From: Pseudovirgaria hyperparasitica
Lineage: Eukaryota; Ascomycota; Dothideomycetes; Acrospermales; Acrospermaceae
Direction: 5' to 3'
Length of the DNA stretch: 64,000 bases
Assembly: GCF_010093815.1 (NCBI RefSeq)
Contig: NW_022985560.1
Span: 121,501-185,500 of the forward strand
This document shows, one piece after another, positions 47,180 to 58,295 of the stretch. The position numbers and the translations under genes are program-made. The notes under the pieces are model-generated. The model was not told the origin of the DNA. It saw only the letters and a program-made list of their open reading frames with translations, and made no database searches. The first letter of the stretch is position 1; each line of letters begins with the position of its first letter.

Positions 47180-47593
47180 GATCGAAGTCTTCAGAGAACA
47201 TAAATGTAGGATTTACTTCCTCTCGTCCTTGAAAATATGGCCCGCTCCACCACTGTTCGAGGAAGACTCTCTACTGAATTTAGCGTTGCTGCTAAGAATT
47301 CATATGGTATTGATCACATCAAGCTGAACTGATCAGTCAGGTCTTGCCGCACCTTCCAGACGCCCCCTTAGCCCCTAACATCCGTGTCCATCGTGCTCCG
47401 GCACATGGTGGCGACTACATCTGACCCAGATGTGGGTACACATTTGCAGAGATCTTTGCAGAACGCTCAGTGACCGTCCCTGATTCTGGAAGTGAGCCCT
47501 TAGGCTACCACATGGATATATAGCGGCACTCTTTCTGGTCAGATGTTGGCACAGCGTCAAATTCTTCGATCGCTCTTGTTCCTCCATGTTTTA

Positions 47594-48098
47594 TCAGTCG
47601 CTTGACGCACAACCCCTACAGCCACAGCTGACGCATTCGATGGTTTGGTTCTCTTGAAGCTGGTCCTTTGGCACCCGACAGATACAGGTAGCAGAGAAGT
47701 TTGTCTCCTTTGTTTGAATGCACCGTAAACAGCAAAGCTTCGTAGCGTTAGCTCATGCGGATAAGAAGTAAATAGTCTCGGCATGCACATACCTTTTCAT
47801 AACCTTGCTTCTTCCATTTCGCGATCAAATTCGCATCTGCATACCCTTGCTTCAAAAGCCAATCGTAAAGCTGCTTGCTGATCGCCTCCTTCTCGTAGTA
47901 CAAGTCGTAGATGTACCGGCTGCGTTGATGTGTGATTTGGAAAATGGGCCAGATCATCTCGTGCCTTTTCTTGCCCTCGTGGGACGCGTTCTCTGCATCC
48001 TTCATCTTGTTCGAGAACTCTAGAAGAGTGTCTTCGATGTCATCGAAACCATCGGGGGGAGGCTTCTTGTTGCGCCCGTGAGACCTAATAGGTGGCAT
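47594..48098 (-). CDS. BUD31: Pre-mRNA splicing factor Bud31/Cwc14 (G10 protein)
   Basis: A small, highly conserved NineTeen-complex-associated spliceosome protein. Exons 48098-47793 and 47737-47594 with a 55-nt intron give 149 residues. The first exon encodes [40 protein letters not shown] and [20 protein letters not shown], all near-universal in the family. The second exon supplies the zinc-binding cysteine cluster ([21 protein letters not shown]) and ends SSD. The start at 48098 ([15 protein letters not shown]) is preferred over an upstream in-frame ATG because it matches the family N-terminus. It is divergent from NDUFA6. Confidence 0.96.
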
Positions 48099-48503
48099 GG
48101 CGAGGAGAGACTTCTGAAACAGTTGAAAGACAGGTTCGGAGAGTGGATACAACAGCTTGACTTGCTTCTCTTGGGGCTCGAAACAAATGTGTCTCTGGTA
48201 GCGGCTCGTAATGAAGACTACACCGAAGTTTGCGCGTTCTTGAATCTATCTGGGAGAGACAAGTATGCGCAATGTTTAGATAAGCTTCTGGTCGTTGGAC
48301 TGGTGAAGCTCCAAGATATCCAGGTCTTGTGTCTTCGCTACATGCTTGGCTTGAGAATTATTCCAGTTGAAGGCGGCCAACAGGGCCATGATATTAGACC
48401 AGGCGTCATTGGCGGGTAGCGAGAGCCGAAGATGTGCCGCCGACTTCAACCTTATGTTAGTCTGGCGATATGATTGTACTGCAGACAAGCGCCTTAATCG
48501 ACC
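48099..48503. promoter_or_regulatory. Divergent promoter region, BUD31 / NDUFA6
   Basis: 405 bp between opposed start codons. No named element was recognised. Confidence 0.6.
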
Positions 48504-49175
48504 ATGACAATCAACGCTACATACCTTGCGCGGACTACACGGACGTGTAAGCTCATATACCATCACAGATTTCACGTTGGGCTTCTCTAAAGCACTAATG
48601 AGGTTATAGCTGCTGATTGGGCCGACGCAAGGAATCGAGTTATCCACTCATACCGACAATGGCTACGAGCTGTAGGTGTACTCCGACATTCTTCGTTTAC
48701 GATGTCCCTGGAGCTTGATTATATGTTGGGTCGCCTGGAAGAATGAGACCATGTGCTGATAAGCTCAGTGTCCCGAGATCCAAAGCATGTACAAGCTTAA
48801 TTTGCCGATCGCGGCCCTCCGCACAAAGCTTCGTCAGGAGTTTGAAAGACACCGCTACGTAAACCAGCTGAAAACAGTCGATGTGCTTATCTTCCAGGCA
48901 CATGCAGAATTCCAGGTCGGTCTCCTAGCGAACGGTGAAATACAAGCGGGTCCTGACAAGGTACTTACAGGAAACGCTGAACTTCTGGAAACAAAAAACC
49001 AATGTCATGAAATATTTTCAGGTGGAGGAGGACAACAAGAAGCAACCACATGACTTCATGGGCAGGTTCTTGGAGGTACGACTGCCTTTATTTGTGACCA
49101 GAAGGACAACACATGCGTGGGCTGTGTTCCTGTCGTCTACTCTTGCTAACAAGTCAATCACAGGGACGAAATTAA
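48504..49175 (+). CDS. Complex I accessory subunit NDUFA6 (LYR protein)
   Basis: An accessory subunit of mitochondrial NADH:ubiquinone oxidoreductase (B14, LYRM6; the 14.8 kDa subunit of Neurospora) that binds acyl carrier protein through its LYR-type fold. Five exons (48504-48546, 48610-48671, 48769-48915, 48971-49075, 49164-49175) give 122 residues. Exons 1 and 2 encode [14 protein letters not shown], then [20 protein letters not shown]. Exon 3 has [11 protein letters not shown] and [20 protein letters not shown]. Exon 4 has [16 protein letters not shown]. The last exon is just four codons (GRN and stop, after LE). All phases fit. No single frame shows the whole protein. It ends tail to tail with RPC19, 146 bp apart. 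Confidence 0.95.
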
Positions 49176-49321
49176 AGTGAGGAGATACTTCGAAGTGTCT
49201 GTACATATTCAAATGCCAGCGTACTGCTTTTCCTTGGCTATAAACTCCGTGTAAATGCTCATGACATGTCCGGTCCGAACGCCGGCTACAATGCAAAATT
49301 ACATGTTCGCAATCAATCTGT

Positions 49322-49943
49322 TTACTTCTTCTTGAAGTCATCCCTGACTATCTCAAACTTCTCTTGGACTACGTCACACAGATCCATCAGGTCTACCAGA
49401 CCTTTGTCTAGCACGTCGTATACACTTGCGTTGTCTATACCAAAAGTCAGTACTTATTCCCGTTTGTCCCAGCAAGGGATCAATATACCGTATGTTTGTA
49501 TTCTGAGGTTCATTCGCGCCTCTGACGGGTGCGGAATCGTGTAGCCACAGAACTCGACAACAGGACTGTCCCAATCGCATTAGCGCATGATCTCTTCATA
49601 GTGACTTCCGCTCAATTTAGCCAGTGAAGCATCAGAGTGCGGGCATACTTCTTCATAATTATCCACCTCAGTGCATTCCCCAATGTGTGATCTTCTTTCG
49701 CAAACTCGAATGACGCCGCAGTTTCCGTGGAGCCGGGAAGCTGCAATTCTCTCCATCAGCGTATGCGCGGGCTACTGGGGATTGCGTCCTTTGTGCAAAA
49801 TAGGCACGTACCACTCTGAGACGCATAGGTGCGGCTTCCTCTTCCTCTTCGTCCATCTCTGTCGCTGGTGGCTCCCCGGGCAAGGCATCTGCCATTGTGA
49901 CATCGGCGTCTCCCTCACGGGGATCAGTAGCAGCTGAAGGCAT
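49322..49943 (-). CDS. RPC19: RNA polymerase I and III shared subunit AC19 (RPAC2)
   Basis: The smaller alpha-like subunit shared by RNA polymerases I and III. Four exons (49943-49812, 49740-49649, 49565-49489, 49434-49322) give 137 residues. The N-terminus is acidic ([12 protein letters not shown]). The conserved core runs [57 protein letters not shown], and the C-terminal helix is [28 protein letters not shown] is the dimerisation hallmark of this family. The GTATGC donor after ATGAAGAA restores MKNP, and all phases fit. A later in-frame ATG (MADALPG) could also serve as start. It is divergent from the POS5-like gene. Confidence 0.95.
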
Positions 49944-50351
49944 ACTAGTGGCTTAATACTTATGATCTGATGGTGTAGAAGGTGTCAGCCTATGTTATCT
50001 GTCGACCAGGAACTGTTCTGGCAAATTGTTCCGTGGAGTTTTTTGCGGGTCGCAAGTCCCGACAGCCCTATAGAATATCTGCTAGACTTCTTTAGGTTAG
50101 CGTACTAGTCGACGTCTGGACGATCACACCACGACACCACGTCTGTAGGAGCACGATCAGGGTGCCATCCCTCGAGCTGCATCTATATAGCATTTCTGGC
50201 GTCTGGGCGAAGCATTGGTTTCTGGATCATTTGATTGTTTTTGCGAAGTCAATCATCAGGAGCCAACTCTGATTTCTTGACATATGTAAAACCAACACCA
50301 TCACTCAGAGTGGAACGCCCCGTATGCTTATTTGGTACTTGCGAAGTGACA
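49944..50351. promoter_or_regulatory. Divergent promoter region, RPC19 / POS5
   Basis: 408 bp between opposed start codons. No named element was recognised. Confidence 0.6.
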
Positions 50352-51750
50352 ATGTTGGCGGCACGAAGGCTATTGAGAATCAGCCAGAGGCGATATTTCT
50401 CTCAAAGTTTTATTCGGCAAGAAGTGCGCGACATCAGTGGTCTTCAAGATCGCATACATCCATCGTTTCAAGGTAAGATAGACATCAAACTCTAGCGCCG
50501 CTGCAACAAAGTGGTGCGAGCACGCAGTCTTAATTCCACGTGGTAAAATACTAAAACAGTCAGAAACTCGCAACAATGATTTACTTTGTTTGCAATGGCC
50601 GTCACCACCAAGGAACGTACTACTGATCAAGAAAAGAGGCGACATAGCTGTTGACGAATCGCTCATTGAGTTCGCAAAACACATCAAAGGATCCTATCCG
50701 GATACAGAAATAGTGTTAGAGGCGTCGACAGCTGCGAAGTATCACGAGGAATTCCCATTTCCGGTCTACACGGAGACACCAAATGGCAATTCCGCCACAG
50801 CACGATATCAGGACAAGATCGACTTTGTGTCTACGCTTGGGGGTGATGGCACCATTCTTCGTGCAGCGTCTCTGTTCGCCTCATCGCAAAGTGTTCCACC
50901 TGTCCTCTCTTTCGGTATGGGCACGTTAGGATTCCTTGGCGAGTGGAAGTTCGGCGAGTACAAGCGTGCGTTCCGAGAAGTTTTCATGTCAGGCGCTATT
51001 GATGCGTACGGAACTCGTAATGGAGAAGCCGCTGAGCACGAAGCGCCTGTGACTGGGACTGGCTGGTCATCTGTGAGAGGCAAAAGCATGGGCAGTCATC
51101 GAGGATCGCGGGTCCTACTACGCAACAGGTTGAAAGTTGGCGTCTTTGACGCCTCGGGTGGCCGTATAGCCACGGAGCCAACATCAGCTGCGCTCCATGC
51201 ATCCGCTGATACGGACATATACGCCATGAACGAGGTGGCACTACATCGTGGCATTTCCCCGCATCTAGCGATTATTTCCATCTATGTTGGAGGCCGCTTA
51301 CTTACCGAGGCTGTCGCCGACGGTCTGATAGTCTCTACGCCTACCGGATCCACTGCATACTCTCTTTCGAGTGGCGGTGCTATCGTACATCCGCTCGTCC
51401 CATCGATCCTGTTGACGCCTATCTGCCCCCGGTCTCTGTCGTTTCGTCCGCTGGTTCTTCCTGCTAACACTCCTATTAGCCTCCGATTCGGCGAGAAGAA
51501 TCGAGGACGCGAGCTCGAAGTAAGCGTGGATGGTGTTCGGATGCAACATGGTATCGAAATCGGATCTGAGATTAAAGTCATTGGAGAAGGTATCCTTATT
51601 GAAGGTGGTTGGGAGAAGAGAGAATGGCGTGGTGGCGTGCCATGTATCGTCAGAGGGGCAGTGGGAATGGAAAGAGATAGCGATGATCATTGGGTCGGTG
51701 GGTTGAACGCTCTCCTCAAATACAATCATCCGTTTGGAGGCATCAAATAG
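50352..51750 (+). CDS. POS5: Mitochondrial NADH kinase, Pos5-like
   Basis: An ATP-NAD(H) kinase making NADP(H), probably in the mitochondrial matrix. Exons 50352-50472 and 50564-51750 give about 435 residues. The N-terminus (MLAARRLLRISQRRYFSQSF) is Arg/Ser-rich with no acidic residue, a good presequence. The NAD kinase domain starts at WPSPPRNVLLIKKR and has the LGGDGTILRAA motif (about 132-142), SFGMGTLGFLG, the NEVALHRG substrate motif (about 262) and TPTGSTAYSLSSGG (about 298), then EVSVDG. The acceptor chosen (ACAGTCAG, second AG) restores the frame. An insertion of about 50 residues rich in Gly/Ser/Arg lies before RNRLKVGVFD. The start is the first ATG. Confidence 0.93.
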
Positions 51751-53402
51751 TGGAGAGAAACTTTCGCCCTCGACAGAGCTACCAGAATGCAGTCAATCCG
51801 ATGAACATGATTCATAGAACTAGATTCCCACACCCATCAGATCCTACAGAAAGTCTGCTCACAGAATGGTAAGAATAGACCTGCAAACTCGCCGCTAATG
51901 AGTCGGTTATCTAACAGCTATGGATAGACAAGTTTGAGATTGTCATAAATATAGCTTGCATATGCAGAGCGAAGAAATATGAAGCCACACACGCGCACAT
52001 ATAAATGTCTTTTGAGCGATCATGCGAGGTCGTGACGCGGGCCTATTACAGCTGGCCGCGTGCGTTCGAACAGTTGATATTGTTTCGCACTCTGGGATCG
52101 ATTATTGACTAAACATTGGGAACAATCATATGAGAACAGACCTCAATTGACTGATTGGCGCTGGCTAACTAGATATGACGATACCAATAAAACGTGGATG
52201 AGATACGTTGTATTTCAGCCCGTAGCAAGCTTGTCTTTTAATCGCGATGTTGACCCCTGATGCGTTATCTACACATCATGTTTAGGAATCTCCACTCAAC
52301 TGATCGACGAATAACTCCTTGTCCAGCCAGGCGAAAATAAAATGAGAGATGAGTCTGAACAGTACATCTCACGACATCTCCTGGTGTGCATCCATAGTTG
52401 TATCCCAACACTCTCCCGAATGATTAGAGAAACCACTTTCTTGGTGTTACTGGACCAGCCCAAGCGAGATCGAAGATATATCACCCCGGGACCAACAAAT
52501 ACACTCCGGATATCTCATTCTGCGAATAGATCATCCGAGCATCAAACTCAGTACGATATCGAACCCCCCAAAAACCAATGTTCCTGCACACACGCCTGGG
52601 TAAATTACCAGCTGGCTGACTGATAGCAGAATTCATTCAAAGCTCCAGCTTTCACTTCGTTCTCGCGCAACCTACAGATTAGCAGTCGTGATAACTATAC
52701 AGAACCGCATACAGTTTGCATGAGGGCTCTAGCGGTGTGTTAGCTATATATCTTCGATCAATGCAAATGTCGGGGCTAGCAATGCCCTCGGCTCGGGCAG
52801 CAATTATGGTACCATCTCGCCATGATCATTTCACAATGGATGCTCTAGATATAAAGCGATACTGTGGCATTCCAGTCTTGATCATGCTGGCCACAAGATT
52901 CTCTCCTAGCACTCACAAAGATTGCAAGCTCTCTGTCAGGGAGGCTGTGACCTCTTGGACGAATCATATCAAGATTCGTGTACCACACTTTGTACATCAG
53001 TACAAAACTTTCCTTATCTCTCTACATTTCTCAGGGGCATTCTATGTGAGTCATAATAAACCTAGCAAGTGACAAATGCTTGGAAACAATGTGTTGCAAA
53101 ACAGAGCATCGCTTATGCCACTATTCGAATGCTGCGTCAGCAATACCCAATAAATTACATTTTGTCCTATTCTTCACAAGTTTCCAATCCGTTTCCTCGC
53201 CTTCTGCCAGCTTCCCTATGCATATTTTTTTGGTATCGAGTCGTACGTCAAGAGGACGCTCCCATTATAACAGTATTACGAAATACCCACAGTGAATCGC
53301 AACGCTAGAATTCTGCAATGCTCTCGCCATTCAAATATATATATAACTTGAGATGGCTCGACATCATTCAAGATGTAGAGGTCAGATAGTCACTAGCAGA
53401 GG
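51751..53402. other. Intergenic spacer bordering the accessory stretch
   Basis: No supported gene. Base composition turns more A/T-rich here than in the flanking housekeeping block, judged by eye. Confidence 0.5.
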
Positions 53403-55267
53403 CTACCATGGGGGTGTCAAGCTTGTCAACAGATTCTCCGCTTGAAGCTCGTCTTGATAGTTGGGGAATAATCGGTCAATAACATCAGCGATCCACCGAA
53501 TGGTGTAACGCACTGTGAAATGTGCCTTTGTGTATTCCCAATATTCCGGATACCAGCCGGCACACTCCCAGTCAACTATGCCTGAGATTCTCCCATTGTC
53601 GTCGACAAGAACATTCAGAAGGTTGAGATCCGCGTGGGTAAAAAAAATACTATGACTTTTGTTATGTGCTTTGGAAATCGTAGATAGGTCATTCTCAGTA
53701 AGTGGCGGTAGATCATGGGTTAAGTATCTGTTGAATTCGGGTTCATCCAGAAACTTTAGCTCTTCCCGCTGAGAGTCACCAATCCGCCAGTCTTGGATTC
53801 CGCCCCCAAGTGCATTGCATATCTGATATTTTGACCTTGTTTGGTTTGGGATACGTCGTAGCTGGCTTATGTATCGTCGCAGTTCTTCCTCAACGGAGTG
53901 TACATTCTCATCCGTCATTGTAGAGAACATTAGACCGATTCTCTGTCCAGGGCACCGAGACATAAGCAGAAATGATGACGCGCCATAGTGAACAACGTCA
54001 ATTCCCCTTGGTGCAGGGATCTCAGTATACTTTTCAACAAGCTGAAGTGATCGCATTTCTGCCTGATGCTTCGAAGCCCAGTTCATTTGTCCTACTCGCA
54101 GGTAGAGGTTGAAGGGAAGTCGATACGTGCGATCAGACCCAGTGTGACCGTAGAGCATAGATCCGATTGATGCGAGACATTTGTAGGTAAATGCGCGAAC
54201 GACACCGGGAAGGGAGACCCACAATCGGTGGAATAATCGATTCATAGACGAACAGAGCCACGTAGAGATTGGGAAAAGCTGCTTAGACGACCTTGCCGTT
54301 TGTGATTCTGATGCCTTTGGTAGATGGATTTTCTCTGCCATATATTCAGATGCGTCCAACCATGCTAGAGCATCCGCAAACCGATGATGAGTCTCAAGAA
54401 GATCTGGATCTGGAAGAGAAGTAACGTTGGGATTATGATTCATGAAGTCCGCGGACGACTCCGTATCAACTGGAAGCCCAGGAATGCGAATGTTGCATGA
54501 TATTAAGTATCGAACCTGTTTGCATTAGGATACCTTTATAAAACAAGATGTAACAATTACCTGGCCCTCCAAGTCTGATAATAATCCGCTTTGTAGAGAA
54601 ACCCTGCCATGTCTGAAATGGTCAAACATTTGTGGCGACAGTAGTAGCACTTGGCTGGATTTGGAGTTAATATTTGTCTGACCGACGAGCGTGCACAGTT
54701 TCTGTACGTTGGCCTCCCCAATAAAGGCTATGAGCATTTCGCGGAGAGGTCGCTGTCACGACATGAGAATGGTGCGACATAGGTGATCAGGAAGACTTAC
54801 ATTTTCGACAACGTCGATGTTCAATAAAAATTGCGGGGAGAGGATGTAGACCAGTAGAAGCTTGCTGTCGTGTCCCTCTTCGTCCTGAGCATTCGAAATA
54901 CAACAACGAGCCGCGTCTCTCAGCTGAACGTGTCGAAGAAATGGTAAATCCGAATCTGAGCATAGAATTGGGCGTGCTAACACAGGTCAGAAGAGGGATT
55001 CTTTTTCTATTATCACAACGAACTTTCTCTGAGAATACTGATCCAGCGATTGAAGACAGTAACGGGGTCCTGCGCAGAGACTTGCGCGAGAAAGTATTGT
55101 GATGCGATGTCTTGATCGGTAGCGCGTTGAATAAAGCTACTCATGATTGCTCGCTGGGGGTGCGGGAACGATTCGGCGATTGAACAAAGCGCCTTGAGCT
55201 CGGTAGATGATGCATTTGGGTAATAGCGTGTAGAGGCACTACCAGAGATATGCAAGGGTGAACCCAT
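53403..55267 (-). CDS. Predicted fusion: HNH-like N-terminal module plus APH-type kinase
   Basis: Exons 55267-55024, 54976-54801, 54752-54561 and 54515-53403 give 574 residues, with three introns of 45-48 nt and consistent phases. Residues about 70-240 resemble the fungal HNH_2-type family: VQLRDAARCCISNAQ, a middle helix, VLLLSPQMFDHFRHGRVSLQ and then LPDPDLLETHHRF, matching the NLL(C)LSP...W/HxxGRFAL and LPxxxLL signatures of that group. The histidine expected near the first strand is not apparent, so nuclease activity is doubtful. Residues about 300-574 form an aminoglycoside-phosphotransferase/choline-kinase-like fold, with the catalytic HADLNLLN (about 497) and GIVDWECAG (about 513). The kinase ORF alone starts inside the HNH-type C-terminus, which argues for one protein. 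Substrates are unknown. Confidence 0.7.
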
Positions 55268-55892
55268 GTTTATTTTCGTAACCTACAGAAATACAGGAGA
55301 TGAACGAGGAGTGGGCGGAAAGCGGGTATATAAAGCCACTAGTGGGCGACCAAATCTTATGTCAGCGCACGCAGACGTTGCCCAGTAATGTCTAATAGCA
55401 ACCTTCGACACGAGTTCCCTCACCCCTATCGATGTCCTTGATTGTGGATATGGCCATTGACATTGCACGTCCAGTGGCAAGCCCATTCCCGACGACTACT
55501 GCGGAGCCTACTGAGCGATGTTCATCGCAGAGCCTGGAGGTTTTTACACGCCTAATGCTGTAAAACGCGTTACAAAGAGATTTTGGCCCGTGATCCGTCC
55601 AAGTTTGCTCAAAGACGCGCCTTAGGGACGAGGCTGCCTAGAAACATACAACACACCCAGTCCAGCTGAACCATTTGATTGGAAAATGCCAGTGATGATG
55701 CATCCCGCTACGCGGGCCAAGCAGGCAGACAGCGCTTATTAGGGCGTAGCAAGACTTGCCTCGAAGGTATAAGAAGGCTCACCTTAACCATTCTCGAACT
55801 CGTATCTCATCTCCTTCCAACCTGAAAATCTCCAATCATCTATTCCTCGCGGAAAATGTTCTCCTCAGCTCATCTGATCTATTCATCATAAC
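55268..55892. other. Divergent intergenic region
   Basis: Separates the HNH-APH gene from the plus-strand small gene at 55893 and must hold both promoters. A C/T-rich stretch precedes 55893. Confidence 0.5.
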
Positions 55893-56396
55893 ATGTCGAC
55901 CGTCATTGCAGAACTGGAGAACTACTCCATCTATATTATACTCAGCCTTCGAGGCGCAGAGCATGGTTTCCATTGGGGCATCTTCGTACCCACGGAGAAA
56001 CCTGCGGGCGAAGTATGGCACGCCGTTAATAGAAGCGGCGGATGGAGTTTGGAGCAGAAGACTACGACAGGTGTTCCGTATTCGCAGAGTCTTTGCCTTG
56101 TATTCAAGGTTGGAGTTGTGAGCAGCCAGACGTGGACAACGCTTCGTACGACTTTAGGAAACGTCCCGAGTGTCGGACAGCCATCACGCAATACAGGAGA
56201 GGCGTTCACGTGCAGAGTCTGGGTCAAGGATGCGTTACTGGCGCTCCACAACGCAAACGTCATCCAACTGGTCCAGGCTATCGCTACTATAGAATCTAAT
56301 GCAATTCGAGAGGCTGAAGGGCGTCGGAGTGATATTGAACACGGTACTAAGAAAGCATTAATAAAGAATCGATCAGGGGCTTCGACCATGTCATGA
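55893..56396 (+). CDS. Small fungal family protein of unknown function (DUF6914-like)
   Basis: An intronless frame of 167 codons. Its pattern is a HWGIFVP strand, an HAVN strand, WSLEQKTTTGVPYSQSLCLV (strand), FKVG, then FTCRVWVKDALLALHNANVI and a C-terminal helix (IATIESNAIREAEG). This is a small alpha/beta protein family common in fungi and resembles DUF6914, though I cannot verify the family name here. No signal peptide or membrane segment. The function is unknown. Two decayed paralogous pieces lie downstream at 56690-56820 and 59187-59492, so the family has duplicated locally. Confidence 0.75.
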   Translation: MSTVIAELENYSIYIILSLRGAEHGFHWGIFVPTEKPAGEVWHAVNRSGGWSLEQKTTTGVPYSQSLCLVFKVGVVSSQTWTTLRTTLGNVPSVGQPSRNTGEAFTCRVWVKDALLALHNANVIQLVQAIATIESNAIREAEGRRSDIEHGTKKALIKNRSGASTMS

Positions 56397-56689
56397 GATA
56401 CCACCTAGCAGGGTAAAGCAAGAGACACTAGGTCAGACTTTCTGCTGGTACCACGAGAGATGGAGAATGGATGTTAGTGTGTTTGAACGGGGAGACAAGC
56501 CTTAAATGAAGTTGAACGTATCAATTGACTAGTCCCAAAGCACACTTAGAATTATGACGTTTCATCCATCACGAAGTCAGTCTGTCTCTCACCCGACAAT
56601 TGGGAAGTGCTACTAAAGTATAGACACAATAGATCAAAAGAATCAGCTTCATTAATATTGCAAAAGTCAAAAGGCCCTGTTAAGATCGC

Positions 56690-56820
56690 TTGCCTGCAAA
56701 CCTGCGGGCGAAATATGCCACACAGTCAATGACAGCGGCTTGTGGGATCTTGAGCACAACACTACGACTGAAGTTCCATATCCGCTGAGTCTCTCTTTAG
56801 TGCACCTTTCGATCTGGATA
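56690..56820 (+). pseudogene. Decayed N-proximal piece of a paralogue of the 55893 gene
   Basis: Encodes KPAGEICHTVNDSGLWDLEH followed by NTTTEVPYPLSLSL, clearly related to KPAGEVWHAVNRSGGWSLEQ and its continuation in the intact gene. Similarity starts about 35 residues into the intact protein and fades just after the position of SLCL. There is no start codon in place. Confidence 0.8.
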
Positions 56821-56976
56821 CCACAAATCTCGATGCACTCTTCCTGCACCGGGACCGCCCGTACCTTTTTGAATTACAGTGTCTATTGCGGGGAGCTGCC
56901 CGGTCCCGATCGCCCCATGTCTTGATGCGCCATGTGCTTTCCTGTGCCTGCCTGATCGAACACAATGAAGCAGTGT

Positions 56977-58295
56977 CTACCTGGGCACTTTGAATTCGAT
57001 AGGTTTAGGAGGTCTATAATCCGTTTCAGCCAGTTCACCAAGCCATGCTTTCCTGTCATTATCATCAAGCTTATACCCTAAATCTCCCATAAGCGCGAGT
57101 GCGCCAAAGTATGCTATACATTCTTATTAGCGCACTGTGAAAGTCAAATCACACGCGTAGTACGTACCATAGCTCGCTGAATTTTTAAAAACTTGTTCTG
57201 AGTCCATTCCTGGTAATTAGCCAACTAGACGTAGGGTCCAATGGTTCAACTAATGTAAATCGGTAAGCGCCCGCTCTACATAGCGCTAACTTGGTGCAAC
57301 TTACTTTCATAATATGTCTTGAAGTATTGGACTTGCGTGAGCTGAGTGAGCACCATCATGCTAGGATAAGTAGCTAGCTGTTGCTTCCCGAATATCTGCT
57401 CAACATTTGGCTCAGGATCTGAATCCGGCCCTAAATCGAACCCTGACTCTGAATCTGAATCTGAATCTGAATCTGACCAGGGTCCATCTTCAAAAGCCAT
57501 ATACGAGAGTGAGTATTTTGCCCAGTTCTGCTCTGGATCTTTGGTTATCGTCGTAATTGTAGCGTTGGGCACCGGTGTGCAGAGGGTGATGGTGCTAGCC
57601 CAAGGGTGACCCCGTTCCAATAAATAATTGTTAATATTGTAGGTCTTTGCCCAGGTATATGGGTCTTCGTTCACTGCATAACCCCGATCCTCATCTTTCC
57701 TACAGGCAGGCCTACCAATTGTAATAAACTTATGCACCACATCACCCTTGATTTTGATCTTATTCTCGGGCAATTTATCACGCCATTCTTTGCTCTCCGC
57801 CGATATGTACGAATTCGGAATGTAATGTCTCGGCGGGGCATTATCTAGGAACCTTCTATCGGGAGACTTTTCCCAGCGATCATCGTTGTCGCAGTAGAAA
57901 TGTGTATTAGATTCGGCGTGTATATTCGCGGCTGCAGTACCGATAGCGTTCAAAACCGAAAAGACGCGATCGTATCTCTTCAAATTTACCTTACCCCTAG
58001 GGTCGGTAGGGTCGGTCTGAAAGATAAGTTTGAAAGCGCGTGCGATGTCCTCGTCGTCGGATTTTGGATCGTCAACCCAACTCTTCAGACGGAACGAGGC
58101 TCGTTTTGCCATGAGAATCGCCTCTTGAATAGCATCGATTATGGCTGGCAACTGGTCACAATTTCTATCGGTGGACCACTGAATGACTGGTGTCGGTGTT
58201 GGGTGTTCCACAAACGTAGGACCAGGTAGGGGGTATCGAGCGAGAGACCGTGTAATTAGCAGACAAGCCAAAAAGGTGAATTTTAGAGAAATCAT
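56977..58295 (-). CDS. Secreted protein, possible inactive peptidase-like fold
   Basis: Exons 58295-57305, 57209-57168 and 57113-56977 give 389 residues, with introns of 95 and 54 nt and consistent phases. Residues 1-19 are a clear signal peptide (MISLKFTFLACLLITRSLA). The mature protein has few cysteines (C46-like, FYCDN, PACRKDED, LCTPVP), a Ser-Asp repeat (SDSDSDSESG) near residue 280, and a C-terminal helical region ending in DYRPPKPIEFKVPR. The segment TYPSMMVLTQLTQVQYF sits where secreted fungal metallopeptidase-like proteins have an HExxH helix, but here it reads TQLTQ (317-321). A non-catalytic relative is therefore possible; this is inference. It lies between the two pieces of the decayed paralogue. 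A secreted effector or cell-wall protein is an alternative. Confidence 0.7.

Larger units (their letters stand above)
39893..47593. other. Gene-poor interval of 7.7 kb
   Basis: No confident gene. Three stretches look partly coding and are listed separately (42790-43976, 44443-44894, 46793-47179). The rest shows no domain, no tRNA and no recognisable transposon. Confidence 0.5.
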
